From Tetracentron sinense (Eukaryota > Streptophyta > Magnoliopsida > Trochodendrales > Trochodendraceae): 64,000 nt of DNA. Of this stretch, positions 46,854-55,800 are shown piece by piece. Each line of letters opens with the position of its first letter. The stretch's first letter is position 1. The stretch is from assembly GCA_015143295.1 (NCBI GenBank), contig CM026571.1, forward strand, positions 28,176,505-28,240,504, read 5' to 3'. Both the position numbers and the translations under genes were made by a program. The notes below the pieces were generated by a model that saw nothing but the letters and a program-made list of their open reading frames with translations, was not told where the DNA came from and did no database searches.

Positions 46854-49167
46854 GTACTAGAATCTGGTGGTTTTCCTAACTGGACCCTTAATTGGGTGAA
46901 CGGTGGGAAAATAAACTGACTTTGGTATCTCACTTAAGACCTGATGCATTATGCCAGATCTATTTTGGATTACATATTATATGGAACTTTGTGCTAGATT
47001 GCTTTTTGATCAATCCTCATTCTGGTTAATGTTTGAATGTATCCAATGTTCTCTTGTCCTGTTCATTTCCCCGAGTAACTTAGCACAAGATTTGCCAAGA
47101 GACAAATAGTTTGAACATTAACATCTGTACTTTGGTTGATGGTTTACTTTGGCTTCATTTTTGTCAGGAATGCGGTGGAAAAAGGAATGCAAGCTAGTAA
47201 CCTGTATTTGGCCAAGGTTAAATTATATTGATCTCTTTGCGCAAACATTAGTGATATAATATATGATGATCTTACAGTCTCCTGATCTTATATTTAACCC
47301 TTCATGCAGGCATGGTTTCATAGTTCTCAACCAATGACAAGAAGCCGTTCCTCTGAATTACGGTATCATACGCTTAATATATTATTTTAACAAAATTCGC
47401 ACATGCATGTTTAATCATGGGACTTTTCATTGAAGATGCTCTGCGTTGCTACTTTGTAACATTAGATAGTCTGGTCTTACACACTAGGAAGAGCCTTGAA
47501 AGCATTGCAAATAAATTCTTATATTGGCCTTGCAGCACAGACACATGCATGTGCGAATTCACACATATGTGAACATTGAAATCTATATTCTTAATCCTTC
47601 TTTTTTCTGCGTAACTGTTTTACTTGGAGTGGAAATTAGTGTAGCCTCATTTATTTGGACAAGTATATAATTCTGCGTAGGAGGAAGTATAATGCCTTGC
47701 AAAGCTTTCAAGCATCACCTGGTATGGAAGCCCCACAGAGTGTATCAGGACATGGTGTCAGCAGAATGAAACAAGATTTTGCAACCAAAAATAGTTTCCA
47801 TGACCCTTCAATGTCTGAGATGCCCATCCAATTCAGCACGTTCATGTCTCCTTCCAATTCATCTACATCTCCTTTTAATGCTCCAACTGTGGATACTGTA
47901 GATGCAGTTTCTTCTGTTGTGAACATGCTCAAGGGTACACTGGAACGCAAGAAGTTCAGTAACCAGATGAACAAAGAAGCTGTTGAAGGTAGCTCTTACA
48001 GGTTTTATGATGCTCAAGAAATTCTAGTTAACACAAGTTTGGATCAAGGACCAGGGACTCATATTCTTGATCCATCAGAAGCTTTCCAAGTAATATCCCC
48101 TGTTCGAGTTAATGTTTCTGGGGCTCTACAAACAATCAATGGATCCATAGATATTGATATAGATGGTTTTATGAGTCCTGCAAAACCAATCCAAATGAGT
48201 ACGGTCTCTCAAGAACCTTCACAAAGTGAATCTTCTGCTGCTGTACTCTCAACTGGTTTTGAAGTATGTGATGATCCCACCAACTCAGGTAACACTCCAT
48301 CCATTTGTGAGAGCTCTAGAAAACAAGTCGGCAACGCGAGTTCAGAGCTTGGCGCCAACGCCAACGGTATGTATTTTACAGTAATGGTCAATATGCACCA
48401 TTTAGAGACGCAGTTGGATCATCTGTTAATCATTGCTTTTCAACATTTGACTGCTCGAGCTATCATTTTAGTTACATTAAGAATATTTTTTTGAAGATGC
48501 TAATGTTTTGTTCACATTATGATTTTTGAATCTGCATCTAAGAGCTTTAAATTCTTCTTTAGTTGACTCCTCCCATATTAGATATATTTCACTCAATAAG
48601 CAACACTTTCCTTCAGATTAATAGAATCCATAAGTACAAGCATGGGGAATTATAATAATATTTTATAACACTTGAAAGACTTGAAATAAGTATGAATATG
48701 ATTGATATATTAACTTTCCTGGGAAATGTCACTTTCTGAAACTTGTCATTTATGAAGCTGTCATTTGCCTGGTGTGTGTACAAAAAGGTTGAAACTTTTG
48801 TTAAAATGTCATGTCTTTAAGAATAATCATCCAAAGCTAAGAGATCAACAATTAAGGGCATTTAATACATTCATATCCTCTGCTTTATTATTTCTCTTCA
48901 ATTGACATGCATTTTCACTATTTATGTAATCTATCATCTTGTTGCTATGCAGAATTCAGAGAGAGGATATTCGAAAAAAAATTAAATGATAATCGAAAGG
49001 TATATTTTCCAATTTCAAGATCTTGGATCCTGAGTACAGTTCTTGTTTGAATAGATGTGCTATGAAACTTGAAATATTTCACTCAGTCTCAATTTCTTTC
49101 CTTTTTGGGTGTCTTCAACAGAAAGGAAATCTAGTTCGAATGGGATCTGTGACATCTGGTGGCTCAG
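30714..49167 (+). CDS. CYCLOPS (IPD3): CYCLOPS/IPD3, symbiosis transcriptional activator (eight exons; C-terminus not in window)
   Basis: CYCLOPS is the nuclear partner and phosphorylation target of the calcium/calmodulin kinase CCaMK and switches on genes for arbuscular mycorrhiza and, in nodulators, rhizobial infection. Exons: 30714-31032-1 (ends 31031), 32685-32740, 46277-46417, 47168-47216, 47310-47362, 47681-48366, 48953-48999, 49122-49167. They join in phase over 465 codons without a stop. Family landmarks in order: FYRNSSEEIFLKSLMESS, PTMEMLGFK, RADSEELF, YNSTSIAHRTRQASRR, ASNLYLAKAWF, MTRSRSSELRRR, FMSPSNSSTSPFN, MLKGTLERKK and EPSQSESSAA. The serines homologous to the two Lotus CCaMK sites (RTDSEEL, and the MTRSRSS region) are kept. 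The C-terminal DNA-binding and coiled-coil exons (KKRRVERSRKMAEAKER region onward, roughly 110 residues) were not found. Introns 1 (GC-AG) and 2 (13.5 kb) are unusual. ATG 30714 was chosen as the first in-frame ATG; ATG 30840 matches the start of known orthologues. Confidence 0.93.
31300..31390 (-). mobile_element. tRNA-derived SINE fragment
   Basis: On the minus strand, a box A-like CCTCAATTGGTTGACG (31342-31357) is followed by a box B-like GGTCATGGGTTCAATCGC (31312-31329) at tRNA-like spacing. Confidence 0.5.
32122..32312 (+). mobile_element. tRNA-derived SINE
   Basis: GGTTGGTGCAGTTGGCTAGC resembles box A, and GTGTGTTCAACTCACA some 40 bp on resembles box B. The roughly 190-bp element ends in an A-rich tail (AAATAAAAAATAAAAATT). 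No clear target duplication is seen. Confidence 0.65.
32685..32740 (+). CDS. CYCLOPS (IPD3): CYCLOPS exon 2
   Basis: Acceptor CCAG/ATT, donor GAG/GTGAGT. Encodes IHGYNSTSIAHRTRQASR plus two bases of the next Arg codon. It joins exon 1 in phase 0. Confidence 0.92.
33480..34560 (+). mobile_element. RTE-clade LINE fragment
   Basis: Plus-strand translation, in broken frames, shows the RT motif neighbourhood (MLFADDLV then IDETR.G..EKLEL) and the downstream RTE hallmark TRPAIIYGARCWAIKMQHVHKM. It is 5'-truncated and full of stops and shifts. A 48-bp tandem duplication (TACAGTAGGCTTACAGCAGG) lies at 33650-33730. Confidence 0.7.
34610..34760 (+). mobile_element. Second RTE LINE fragment
   Basis: Encodes KGKFYKVPDRPVIIYGTRCW and KKHHVHKMS, the same RTE region as 34035-34150, so it is an independent piece or a duplication. 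Confidence 0.65.
35965..37396 (+). mobile_element. L1-type LINE, 3' part with poly-A tail
   Basis: Broken plus-strand frames show plant L1 RT motifs (GDPLFPFLFIMVIKVLSKLI, LGLPLGSRP, LQWDFLWDG) and the zf-RVT domain (NRCFLCLKAEETGDHLLLHC). A poly-A tail follows at 37385-37396. It is 5'-truncated with many stops. Confidence 0.8.
37397..38290 (+). mobile_element. Second L1-type LINE relic, 3' end
   Basis: MIWRMLVPSKVAVFLWSVSL (about 37747-37806) matches the zf-RVT region of plant L1 elements, and a later DSLMGK segment matches the usual RRFFDGK near the L1 C-terminus. Heavily decayed. Confidence 0.6.
38563..38870. repeat. Two-copy duplication, about 160 bp
   Basis: TCTCTTTTAACYTGA..GAAA through TGTCATGGAG and TCAAGAAAGG occurs at 38567-38720 and again at 38729-38860 with moderate divergence. 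Confidence 0.75.
39062..39290. repeat. 27-bp minisatellite, left part
   Basis: Units resemble GACTCYGGTGATCCRTTGACAATTTT, with about eight degenerate copies. The array is cut by the LTR inserted at 39291 and resumes at 45721. Confidence 0.75.
40855..41075. repeat. 56-bp minisatellite, four copies
   Basis: ATCATAAATATGGTTATTCA recurs near 40884, 40940, 40995 and (decayed) 41051. Confidence 0.85.
41361..41371 (-). promoter_or_regulatory. TATA box of the nested solo LTR
   Basis: The minus strand reads CTATAAATAAC, about 70 bp from the palindrome at 41438-41452. Confidence 0.65.
41438..41452. repeat. Palindrome CGATCGATCG
   Basis: A single perfect 10-bp palindrome within GGCGATCGATCGGCC, upstream of the minus-strand TATA box. 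Confidence 0.85.
42458..42585. repeat. Four CTCGTCGACGAATTC-like palindromic motifs
   Basis: Copies at about 42458, 42489, 42540 and 42571 are variants around TCGTCGACGA. They lie about 75-200 bp upstream of the plus-strand TATA box. Confidence 0.88.
42661..42670 (+). promoter_or_regulatory. TATA box of the copia solo LTR
   Basis: CTATAAATAG downstream of the palindrome cluster. Confidence 0.75.
43546..43930. repeat. About 80-bp minisatellite, five copies
   Basis: Each unit holds TTTTACTTGAGATCAGG, ACTAGTGGTGTACCTGG and TCTAAACACACTA. Spacing runs from 73 to 82 bp. Part of the outer LTR. Confidence 0.9.
44211..44515. repeat. Two tandem copies of a 150-bp unit
   Basis: The stretch from ATTTGCATCACATTTATT to AGGGTTGAACAATAGA occurs at 44211 and again at 44361 with few differences. 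Confidence 0.92.
44773..44782 (-). promoter_or_regulatory. TATA box of the outer LTR
   Basis: The minus strand reads CTATAAATAG at this site, with palindromes 60-185 bp upstream on that strand. Confidence 0.7.
44841..44966. repeat. TTCGAA-type palindrome cluster
   Basis: ACTTCGTTTGAACGAAGT (44842-44859), GTTCGTTCGAAC (44864-44875), GTTCGTTCAAACGAA (44882-44896) and GTTCGAAC (44959-44966, duplicated at 45330-45337 by the hAT insertion). Confidence 0.88.
44967..45329. mobile_element. hAT-type non-autonomous element (363 bp)
   Basis: Ends CATGGTTTTAAAAAACG and CGTTTTTTTGAACCTTG match as inverted repeats at 14 of 17 positions. Flanked by a perfect 8-bp duplication GTTCGAAC (44959-44966, 45330-45337), the size expected for hAT. 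The interior has inverted GCCGAAACCGTTA/TAACGGTTTCGGC segments and no gene. The hAT fragment at 50901-52087 has the same terminal motif. Confidence 0.88.
45721..45815. repeat. 27-bp minisatellite, right part
   Basis: Continues the units broken at 39290, for example GACTCTAATGGCCCATC and AATTCCAATGATCCCTCC. Confidence 0.7.
46277..46417 (+). CDS. CYCLOPS (IPD3): CYCLOPS exon 3
   Basis: Acceptor TGCAG/GATATC, donor CAG/GTGACT. Encodes ISTEIAALSNQQHVG then MVDDLPTELNQHSL. ISTE-x-NQQHVG matches the known orthologue. It joins across the 13.5-kb intron in phase 2. Confidence 0.92.
46810..46852. repeat. (AT)n microsatellite in CYCLOPS intron 3
   Basis: About 21 AT dinucleotides. Confidence 0.95.
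47168..47216 (+). CDS. CYCLOPS (IPD3): CYCLOPS exon 4
   Basis: GTCAG acceptor, AAG/GTTAAA donor. Encodes NAVEKGMQASNLYLAK, ending on a codon boundary. Confidence 0.92.
47310..47362 (+). CDS. CYCLOPS (IPD3): CYCLOPS exon 5
   Basis: TGCAG acceptor, CG/GTATCA donor. Encodes AWFHSSQPMTRSRSSEL. The RSRSS stretch corresponds to the region of the Lotus CCaMK phosphosite S154. Confidence 0.92.
47681..48366 (+). CDS. CYCLOPS (IPD3): CYCLOPS exon 6 (main exon)
   Basis: GTAG acceptor, AACG/GTATGT donor, 686 nt. Encodes RRKYNALQSFQ through the Ser-rich FMSPSNSSTSPFN, MLKGTLERKKF, an acidic middle part and EPSQSESSAAVLSTGFEVC to LGANAN. It corresponds to the activation-domain region mapped in the Lotus protein. 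No stop or shift. Confidence 0.94.
48953..48999 (+). CDS. CYCLOPS (IPD3): CYCLOPS exon 7
   Basis: TGCAG acceptor, AAG/GTATAT donor. Encodes (E)FRERIFEKKLNDNRK, matching the family FRERI-x-LKDDRK segment. Confidence 0.88.
49122..49167 (+). CDS. CYCLOPS (IPD3): CYCLOPS exon 8 (last in window)
   Basis: CAACAG acceptor, TCAG/GTAACG donor. Encodes KGNLVRMGSVTSGGS and one base of the next codon, matching the family GSVTS segment just before the nuclear-localisation/DNA-binding part. The next exon was not found up to 64000. Confidence 0.88.
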
Positions 49168-49519
49168 GTAACGTTATTGTCTAGTATTTGAGCAGTATGC
49201 CTCTTTGGGTTTCTTGTTTAATGCATTACTGTATGAATCAGATCGTGAAGACAATTTCATGCTTCTTATAACAGGCTTATGTGGTCTGAGATTATTGAAC
49301 TATTAAATTGGTTTTAAGAATGTTTTTTATGAATGACTTTGAGCTGAAGATAAAACATGTTCTAGTTAATGGAGCATACATCATGGATTAGAGTCTTAGA
49401 CACTATCTCCATAATAGTGAGATTGAGCACCGTTTGTCCTGTCTTGATACTCTGACTGTCTTGATACTCTGACTGAAACATTTTAGAATGGAAAATTTTC
49501 CATTATACTAGGGGCTTAT

Positions 49520-50900
49520 GCAATAGCTGGGCACAAGAGAGGGTGAGATATGCCCATAAACTTGCAAGAATAGGGATTAAAAAACTAGAGACCTAGATCA
49601 TGTTAGATGTATTAAGGGTGACGACTAAAGAATATTAGTGAAGGATGAAGAGATGAAGGAGAGATAGAGAGGATATTTTCAAAAGTTACTAAATGAAAAT
49701 TGCTCATAGAGCCTCATACTAGATGGAGACAATAAAATGGAGGCTAGAGAGCATTGTAGCTTCTTAGAATAAAGGCAACTGAAGTAAAAGAAACTCTTAC
49801 TAGGATGAAGATAGAAATGCTCTGGGATCATATGATATTCCAATTTAAGTGTTGAAATGTATAGGAGAAACTGACATAGCCTGGTTTATAAGGTTATTTA
49901 ATAATACTTTGAAGACTAGGAAAATGTTGGAAGCATGGAGAAGTATTGTGGTATCGATCTACAATAAAGGAGATGTCTAAATTTGTACTAATTATTGCGG
50001 ATCAAACTCTTGAGTCATACTATGAAGTTATGAGAGAGTGATGGAATACAAATAAAGATAAGTAATTAGAGTTTTAGAAACCAATTGGAATTAATGTTAG
50101 GGAGGTCCACTACCGAGGCTATCTTCTTACTTAGACAATTGATGGAGATGTTTAGGGCGAAGAAGAAAAATCCTCATACTGTTTTTATTTACTTAGAAAA
50201 CACATATAATAAAGTTCTTATAGGATTCATTTGATGGGTGTTGGGGAAGAAAGGAATTTCGAGAAAATATATTGATATCATCAAGGGCATGGGTGAGGGA
50301 GAAGTAACAACTGTGAGAACAATTAATGGCAAGACAAAATGAGTTCCTTGTGATAATAGGTTACATTAGGGGTATCGTTTTTTCATTGGTTATGGATGAA
50401 TTGGATATTTTATTGAAGTATCCCTTGGCGTATGCTATTTGCAGATACCATGATATTAATTGATGAAACTAAAAAGGGGGTAAATGCAAAACTAGAGTTA
50501 TGTAGGGATACCTTGGATTTTATTGTTTTTTACATTGGTTATGGATGAATTGGCTGATTTTATTGAAGAGGAGTATCCCTTGGCGTATGCTATTTGCAGA
50601 TGACATGATAATAATCGATGAAACTAAAGAGGGGGTAAATGCAAAACTAGAGTTATGTAGGGATACCTTGGATTTTAAGAGTTTAAAATAAGCTGAATCA
50701 ATAAAGACAGAATATATGGAATATTGGAATGTAACTCTAGTAAGAACGCGAATAGGGTTGAGGCAGTAGTTAAGTAGATGACCAAGAGGTATCCCAAAAC
50801 TAGTACTTTTGGTAAATCGACTTATTTATTCATAAGGATGGAGAGATTGAAAATGATGGTTCCCACAAAATTAAAGCTGGGTGGCTAAAGTGGAGATGCA
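49520..50900 (+). mobile_element. RTE-clade LINE fragment with internal duplication
   Basis: Broken plus-strand frames show ALGSYDIP-like, GVWKYIGETDIAWFIRLFNN-like and LRQLMEMF segments of RTE RT, then CMLFADDMIIIDETKEGVNAK (50595 onward). A segment of about 140 bp is duplicated: 50391-50525 resembles 50537-50675. The LINE stops near 50900 at a hAT fragment and a further RTE piece appears at 52671. Confidence 0.75.
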
Positions 50901-52087
50901 CTTTTGCGGCAATTTTTCTTTTATGAGCTTTGGCTGCTTGGGCACCCCTCAAATGATCTCTCATCATTATTCAGACCTCTTTTGGAACCGCAATAAACCC
51001 TACTACATCACCTACTTTATGAGCCAAATGCTCCTTGAATCTTGTAATCCCCCCATAAACTATTTTAGAGCAATAGTTACACTTGATCTTCTGCCTATCC
51101 CCTATTTTCTGCCCGAACTCCCAGTCAATGTCTGTTTCTTTTCTCGGCATTATGTCAAGTCTTCAATAAGTACTCTAATGAGTCTAATCTGCAAAAATAA
51201 GACAAATAACAAGATTAACAACTTTATTTAACAAATAACAATAACAAGTAAACACAAGTTAATATTATAAATCATTATATTGTATTATGTATATATAAAT
51301 TAAAAATAAGATACGATAAAAGTATCAAAACAATAATAAAACAACATTCTGAATTTTTAATATTTGTTTAGCAACATTTTATAATACAAATAGTTATCTA
51401 AACAATAACCAAATTACATTAAAAATAAATCCCTTAAAAAAAATATGCAATACTATAAAAAATAACAATATTAATGTATTAATCTTCAATCCTAAACCCA
51501 ATATATGAAGATCATCCAAAAAAAAGTGTTAATAAGTTAAAAAAAAGTAGAGATCAATTAAAAAAAATGAAACCCTAACAACCTTAATGAAATAAATAAC
51601 TAATGTTCATGGATTTTAAATGGAATCCATAAAACTCACATACATTTTGTTAGTTTTAGTTGAATTGAAACATGATTTGAGTAAAAATTTGAGAAAACTT
51701 ACCCGATTTAGTTCACAAAGTGAGTTCTCCCCGAAATGAAGAACTTGGCTTAGATTCCTTTAAATCGATGATTCAAACACCAAATCAAGTTGTTAATCAA
51801 CAAAAAACAAAAAGATTTTAGGTAAAAGGGGTAAGAATAGGTAAAGTTTGAGGAAGGAAAGAGGGGTTTTTAGAATGTGTTTAAGGATCATCGGAATCCC
51901 TCTACTTCATAAAACATCGATCGAGTCCTACACCCGAAACGTTATGTATTGTGCGACTCGCTTGATACGTAATGGTTTTGGGCTGAGTCTTATTTTTTTT
52001 TCGGAAAATGTTGGTAAAGTCACAGTTTTGGGACCTGGGTGGAACTGAAACTGATACGTATTGGTTTCGGTGAGTTTTTAAACCATG
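50901..52087 (-). mobile_element. hAT transposon fragment with BED-finger transposase start
   Basis: On the minus strand the terminal motif CATGGTTTAAAAACTCACCG starts at 52087. The transposase N-terminus runs leftward from ATG 51150: MPRKETDIDWEFGQKI, then the BED zinc finger KCNYCSKIVYGGITRFKEH with HLAH, then MMRDHLRGAQAAKAHKRK. One in-frame TGA separates PKEV and MMRDH. The rest of the transposase and the other terminus are missing. hAT transposases cut and paste DNA with 8-bp duplications. Confidence 0.75.
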
Positions 52088-52270
52088 TATATAATACCTC
52101 ACAAGATCGCTTCCCTACGATCGAATCGCTTTAGAATGTGTTGGATCTCAATTTCCAAGCTTTTCTTCTCCTTGGAACAAGACCCCTTTCAAAAATTTAG
52201 GTAAACTCTCTCTGGGATTTCTCAACCTCTTAGAATGTTAAAAATCCTAATACCCACGAGTTAAAGGTCT

Positions 52271-52280
52271 TTATTTATAG
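52271..52280 (-). promoter_or_regulatory. TATA box of the LTR remnant
   Basis: The minus strand reads CTATAAATAA, 70-240 bp from the palindromes. Confidence 0.65.
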
Positions 52281-52348
52281 GGTTAATTAGAAATCACTAA
52301 ATCTTGGAATCCTATTGAAATTAGGAATTTCTGGGCAATTTAGCAACC

Positions 52349-52510
52349 GGGTGGTCGACCGGTGCATATGGGCGGTCGACGGGTGATCTGGTGGTCAACC
52401 GGCTTGGGCGGGCGGTCGACCGGCCGAATGCTCACTCTCTGCCAAAAAACCCCATACATTCTTTTTTTGTGTTTTCACTTGAGGGTCGATCGGGCTTGAG
52501 GGGGGTCGAC
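52349..52510. repeat. GGTCGACC-type palindrome cluster
   Basis: GGTGGTCGACCGGTG (52350), GGGCGGTCGACGGGTG (52370), GGTGGTCAACCGGC (52390), GGGCGGTCGACCGGCC (52410), GGGTCGATCGGGC (52483) and GGGGTCGAC (52502). Confidence 0.9.
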
Positions 52511-52670
52511 TTTGGTCAATTTTGGTAGTTTTTTCTTCACTTAATCCCTTGTGCAACTTCATACATGCATAGTTAATCATATTAAAACATAGAAAACAAT
52601 ATTTTGACCTGAATACCACTGTTGTAATCAAATTTGCACAAACATGAATACATGAAGTATTGGATCTCTA

Positions 52671-52810
52671 CACAAGCAATAAGACTAGTTATGATTTATG
52701 GAGTGTAATGTCGGGCTACTAAGAAGAAACATATAAATATAATAATTATAGTCGAGATGAGGATGGGTGAAAAGATAAGATCAGAATTGAGCGCATTTAA
52801 GATAACTAGT
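52671..52810 (+). mobile_element. RTE LINE fragment, later segment
   Basis: Encodes TRLVMIYGV then ATKKKHIN and VEMRMG..KIRSEL, the segment that follows the RT region in RTE elements. It is probably the continuation of 49520-50900 after the insertion between them. Confidence 0.65.
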
Positions 52811-54560
52811 TGTCACAACCCAAAATCCTCCTAGCTGAAATGGGACTTTGAATCGCGGCACTGCTTACCTTAACTTATCTTAAGAGCTTAAAAGACACAC
52901 TACTTTAAATGATCATTCATCTTTAGATTAAAGGTAAAATGAACCTTGATAATCCAAAACTATTCACTATAATTCTAAGTCAACATATTTAGTTTCATCA
53001 TCCATTCAAAATAATTTAATTATAATTCATTGATTTAAACGTCTAAGTCTCAAAAGTAAAGAATTGTCCAATTAACCATCTTCTATTTGGATGTCACCTT
53101 CTAAATCCTCAACGTAGTCTTCCTCTATCCAAGGTTTAGTAGCAGCCTCGGACTCTAAACCTGTAGTCATGAATATTTTGGCTGAGCACATACGGCTCAA
53201 TAGACATAACATTCTAGCTAACAATAATCATAAACATCATAACATATATTCTCAATACATTTCATTTAATCTATTTTACATAATGAAATCAGAGTACGAA
53301 ACTACATATGAGCATACATATCGTGCATAGCTTGTGCGGGCCTCATAGTACAAGTCATATTGTGCCTATTCTAGGAGAACACATGCATTGTGTGTGCATA
53401 ACTTAAAATAACTTAAAACTCTTATATCGGTCATGAGGTTACATATATTGTGGATTTCAACTAGTTGACCCTTGTCGGCGTCCCGCTACTAGCACCATCG
53501 TTTTCCTATTGCACTTCTACTTATGAAGCAGGTTACAACCATCGTTTTTCCTAATTTTGCGTCTACTTGTGAACCAGGTCAATACCCTCGGTTTCCTAAT
53601 TGCATCTACTTGTGAACCAGGCACTAGCATGTTATTGGTATCCATAGCTGGTTGAAACTCAACAAGCATCATACATATACTTATCTACACAATTGTGAGG
53701 TCTTGTGATACTTGCAAGGTCTTGTGAGACTTGCGAGCTCTTGAGACTCATGAGTTTGTACGAATATCACTTGTGAACATTTTGTGTTCAAAACCTTTTC
53801 ACGCATATGGTCATTTTATCTCATAAGATGATGACACATAATTCATATAAGATAATGACACATCTTTCAGAAACAATAGAGGCAACAAATCATAACACTA
53901 TAAGGATACACCTACTCATTTCTTATCTTACACGGTCATAGCATACACTTTTCATACAATAGGTCATAATTATCTTACTAAGGCATACATTATGACGTTC
54001 ACACTAATATATACTTAGCACTCATGCCATCATAAATCATAAGATTTCGTCTATATATATATGCAACATTCATCAGTTATACTCATAAGTAATGTTTACG
54101 ATGCCATTAGCTATTATATCGACATAATATCTAATGCAACACTCATAAATTGATGCTCATGTTATTGATAGTTAGAAATATTATATCTACCTTAAATTGG
54201 CGCTCCTTCGTGCTTTCCTCGAATGTTGAATTTCCGGTCTAGGTCCCCACTCTACAACGCTTCTTCTTTTCCAAACCTTTAAACACAAATAATTATTATA
54301 GATTTCATGTCATTACCTATTTATTGACTCTCCTTTACTCTATTAGGGTCTTTTACGCTTTAACCCTAGGAGATCTCCAGTAAATCTGAGCTATTCTCGG
54401 ATGCTTGAACTCAATGGGTCCTCGACTCACAAGTTAGGCCCCAGGTTTTGCATTAACTCATTTGCAAAAACCCAAGTCATAATCATAATAGGAAAAAACC
54501 CTCTTTCAAAACCTTACTTAAATCATGTTACCAGGATGAAAACCTTTTCTAAAAATCTTA
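52811..54560 (-). mobile_element. LTR fragment (left-hand part)
   Basis: Starts TGTCACAACCCAAAATCC, like the LTRs at 39291 and 39511, inserted in the RTE fragment after CTAGT. A 60-bp minisatellite lies at 53470-53635. The promoter-bearing right part is not reached; the sequence runs into a LINE near 54560. Confidence 0.65.
53470..53635. repeat. Minisatellite, three copies of about 60 bp
   Basis: CATCGTTTTTCCTA followed by TCTACTTGTGAACCAGGT-like text recurs near 53500, 53535 and 53585. Confidence 0.75.
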
Positions 54561-55800
54561 CTATAACACTTTTTAAAAAAAAATAAAATAATAATAATCA
54601 CCCAGAGGAAGGGGCGGACATAAAACCGAAACCCCTTTAAAAAACAACTTACATTCTGACATTAAACAATGGAGATCTATCTATGCACATCATACCTTTA
54701 ATTGCCTTCAGGCAATGACTAATATTTCTGAAATTCTTATTGTCCTGATTCCTTCAGACTGATAATTTTCTTCCACCAATACCAAGATTTCCATGGAGGA
54801 TCAATTTTCCCATTAATAACATCTATAATAATCTTTGAGTCACTTTCCACTAAGATATTTGATATCCTCAATTTATCACACCACAAAACACCATCCCAGA
54901 TGGCCCTAAACTCAGCAATTGTGTTAGATTCCAAAACATAGGACTCATAAAAAAGCTAAGATCATCTTGCCATTTGAATCACGAATGATCCCTCCTCCTC
55001 CACTAACTCCCAATTCACTATTAGCTGCACTATCTGTATTTAATTTGAACCATCCCGGAGATGGACTAATCCATTTGGTAATAATAGGCCTTTTGGTCTT
55101 AGGACTAGTCACGAAGATGTCAAAATAAAAACATAAATCAGCCTCAATGGTGCTGAAATTCCTTGAAAACTTCCAAGCATTTGCCACTCCTTTTACCCCT
55201 TCATTAATTCTTGTAACAATATCCTTAAAGTGTCTTTTGAAGTTATCATACCTAGACGCATTCCGAAAGAGCCAAATCTCCCAACATATGAACACCGGAA
55301 CCACATTACAAAGAAATCCCACCACTAAACCATTTTTCCTTCCTTGGAAAAATCTCATCAGCCTAGTTTGAATAGTGTCCTCTTCACAAATCTGAACATT
55401 CAAAACATTTCCCACTCTTTTCCAAATATTCGATGCCAACTCACTTTGGCAAAAAAGATGGGATAAGGATTCCCTATTAGAAGTCTTACAACATTCGCAC
55501 TTACTTGATAGAGAGATCCCTTTTGATTGGATGCTCAAATCAACCGCAATGACATTATGAAAATTTTTCCTAAGAAGAACTGAAATTTTAGTAGGAATAG
55601 CCTCGTGCCAGATAAAAGTTGCTCACCTTACTTTCGATTTCACTTCCTAAACACATTCCCAATAGGATTTAGTAGAAAATTTCCTTGAACTTTCTTTAGT
55701 CCAAATGATTTTATCTTCAACCTCCTTCATAAATCGGGTTTGCTATTTTATTCCAAGCGACCCAATGAGCTCTATTACATCCCAAAATTTCGTTCCAAAA
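54560..55800 (-). mobile_element. L1-type LINE with RNase H domain, 3' part
   Basis: On the minus strand, zf-RVT (CECCKTSNRESLSHLFC, with IWKRVGN, near 55500) is followed by an RNase H domain: GWFKLNTDSAANSELGVSGG near 55050, then TIAEFRAIWDGVLWC and VESDSKIIIDVINGK (54780-54930). HWVAWNKIANP at about 55740-55770 is the upstream L1 segment. RNase H C-terminal to the RT is usual in many plant L1 elements. The frame is broken (at least between 54934 and 54945) and the element is 5'-truncated. The 3' AT-rich tail lies near 54560-54600. Confidence 0.8.

Larger units (their letters stand above)
52088..52640 (-). mobile_element. LTR remnant (right-hand part)
   Basis: ACCTCACAAGATCGCTTCCCT matches a segment of the LTR at 39511-41679 (near 41166), so this is the promoter-bearing right part of a related LTR, cut on its left by the hAT fragment. 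It has a minus TATA box at 52271-52280 and a GTCGAC palindrome cluster. The right edge is uncertain. Confidence 0.65.

Noticed and set aside
47708-47974. 88-codon antisense frame over CYCLOPS exon 6
   Set aside because: Shadow of the conserved sense exon, with no independent feature.
51848-52102. 66-codon frames near the hAT terminus as genes
   Set aside because: They overlap on opposite strands inside the hAT terminal non-coding region and resemble no protein.
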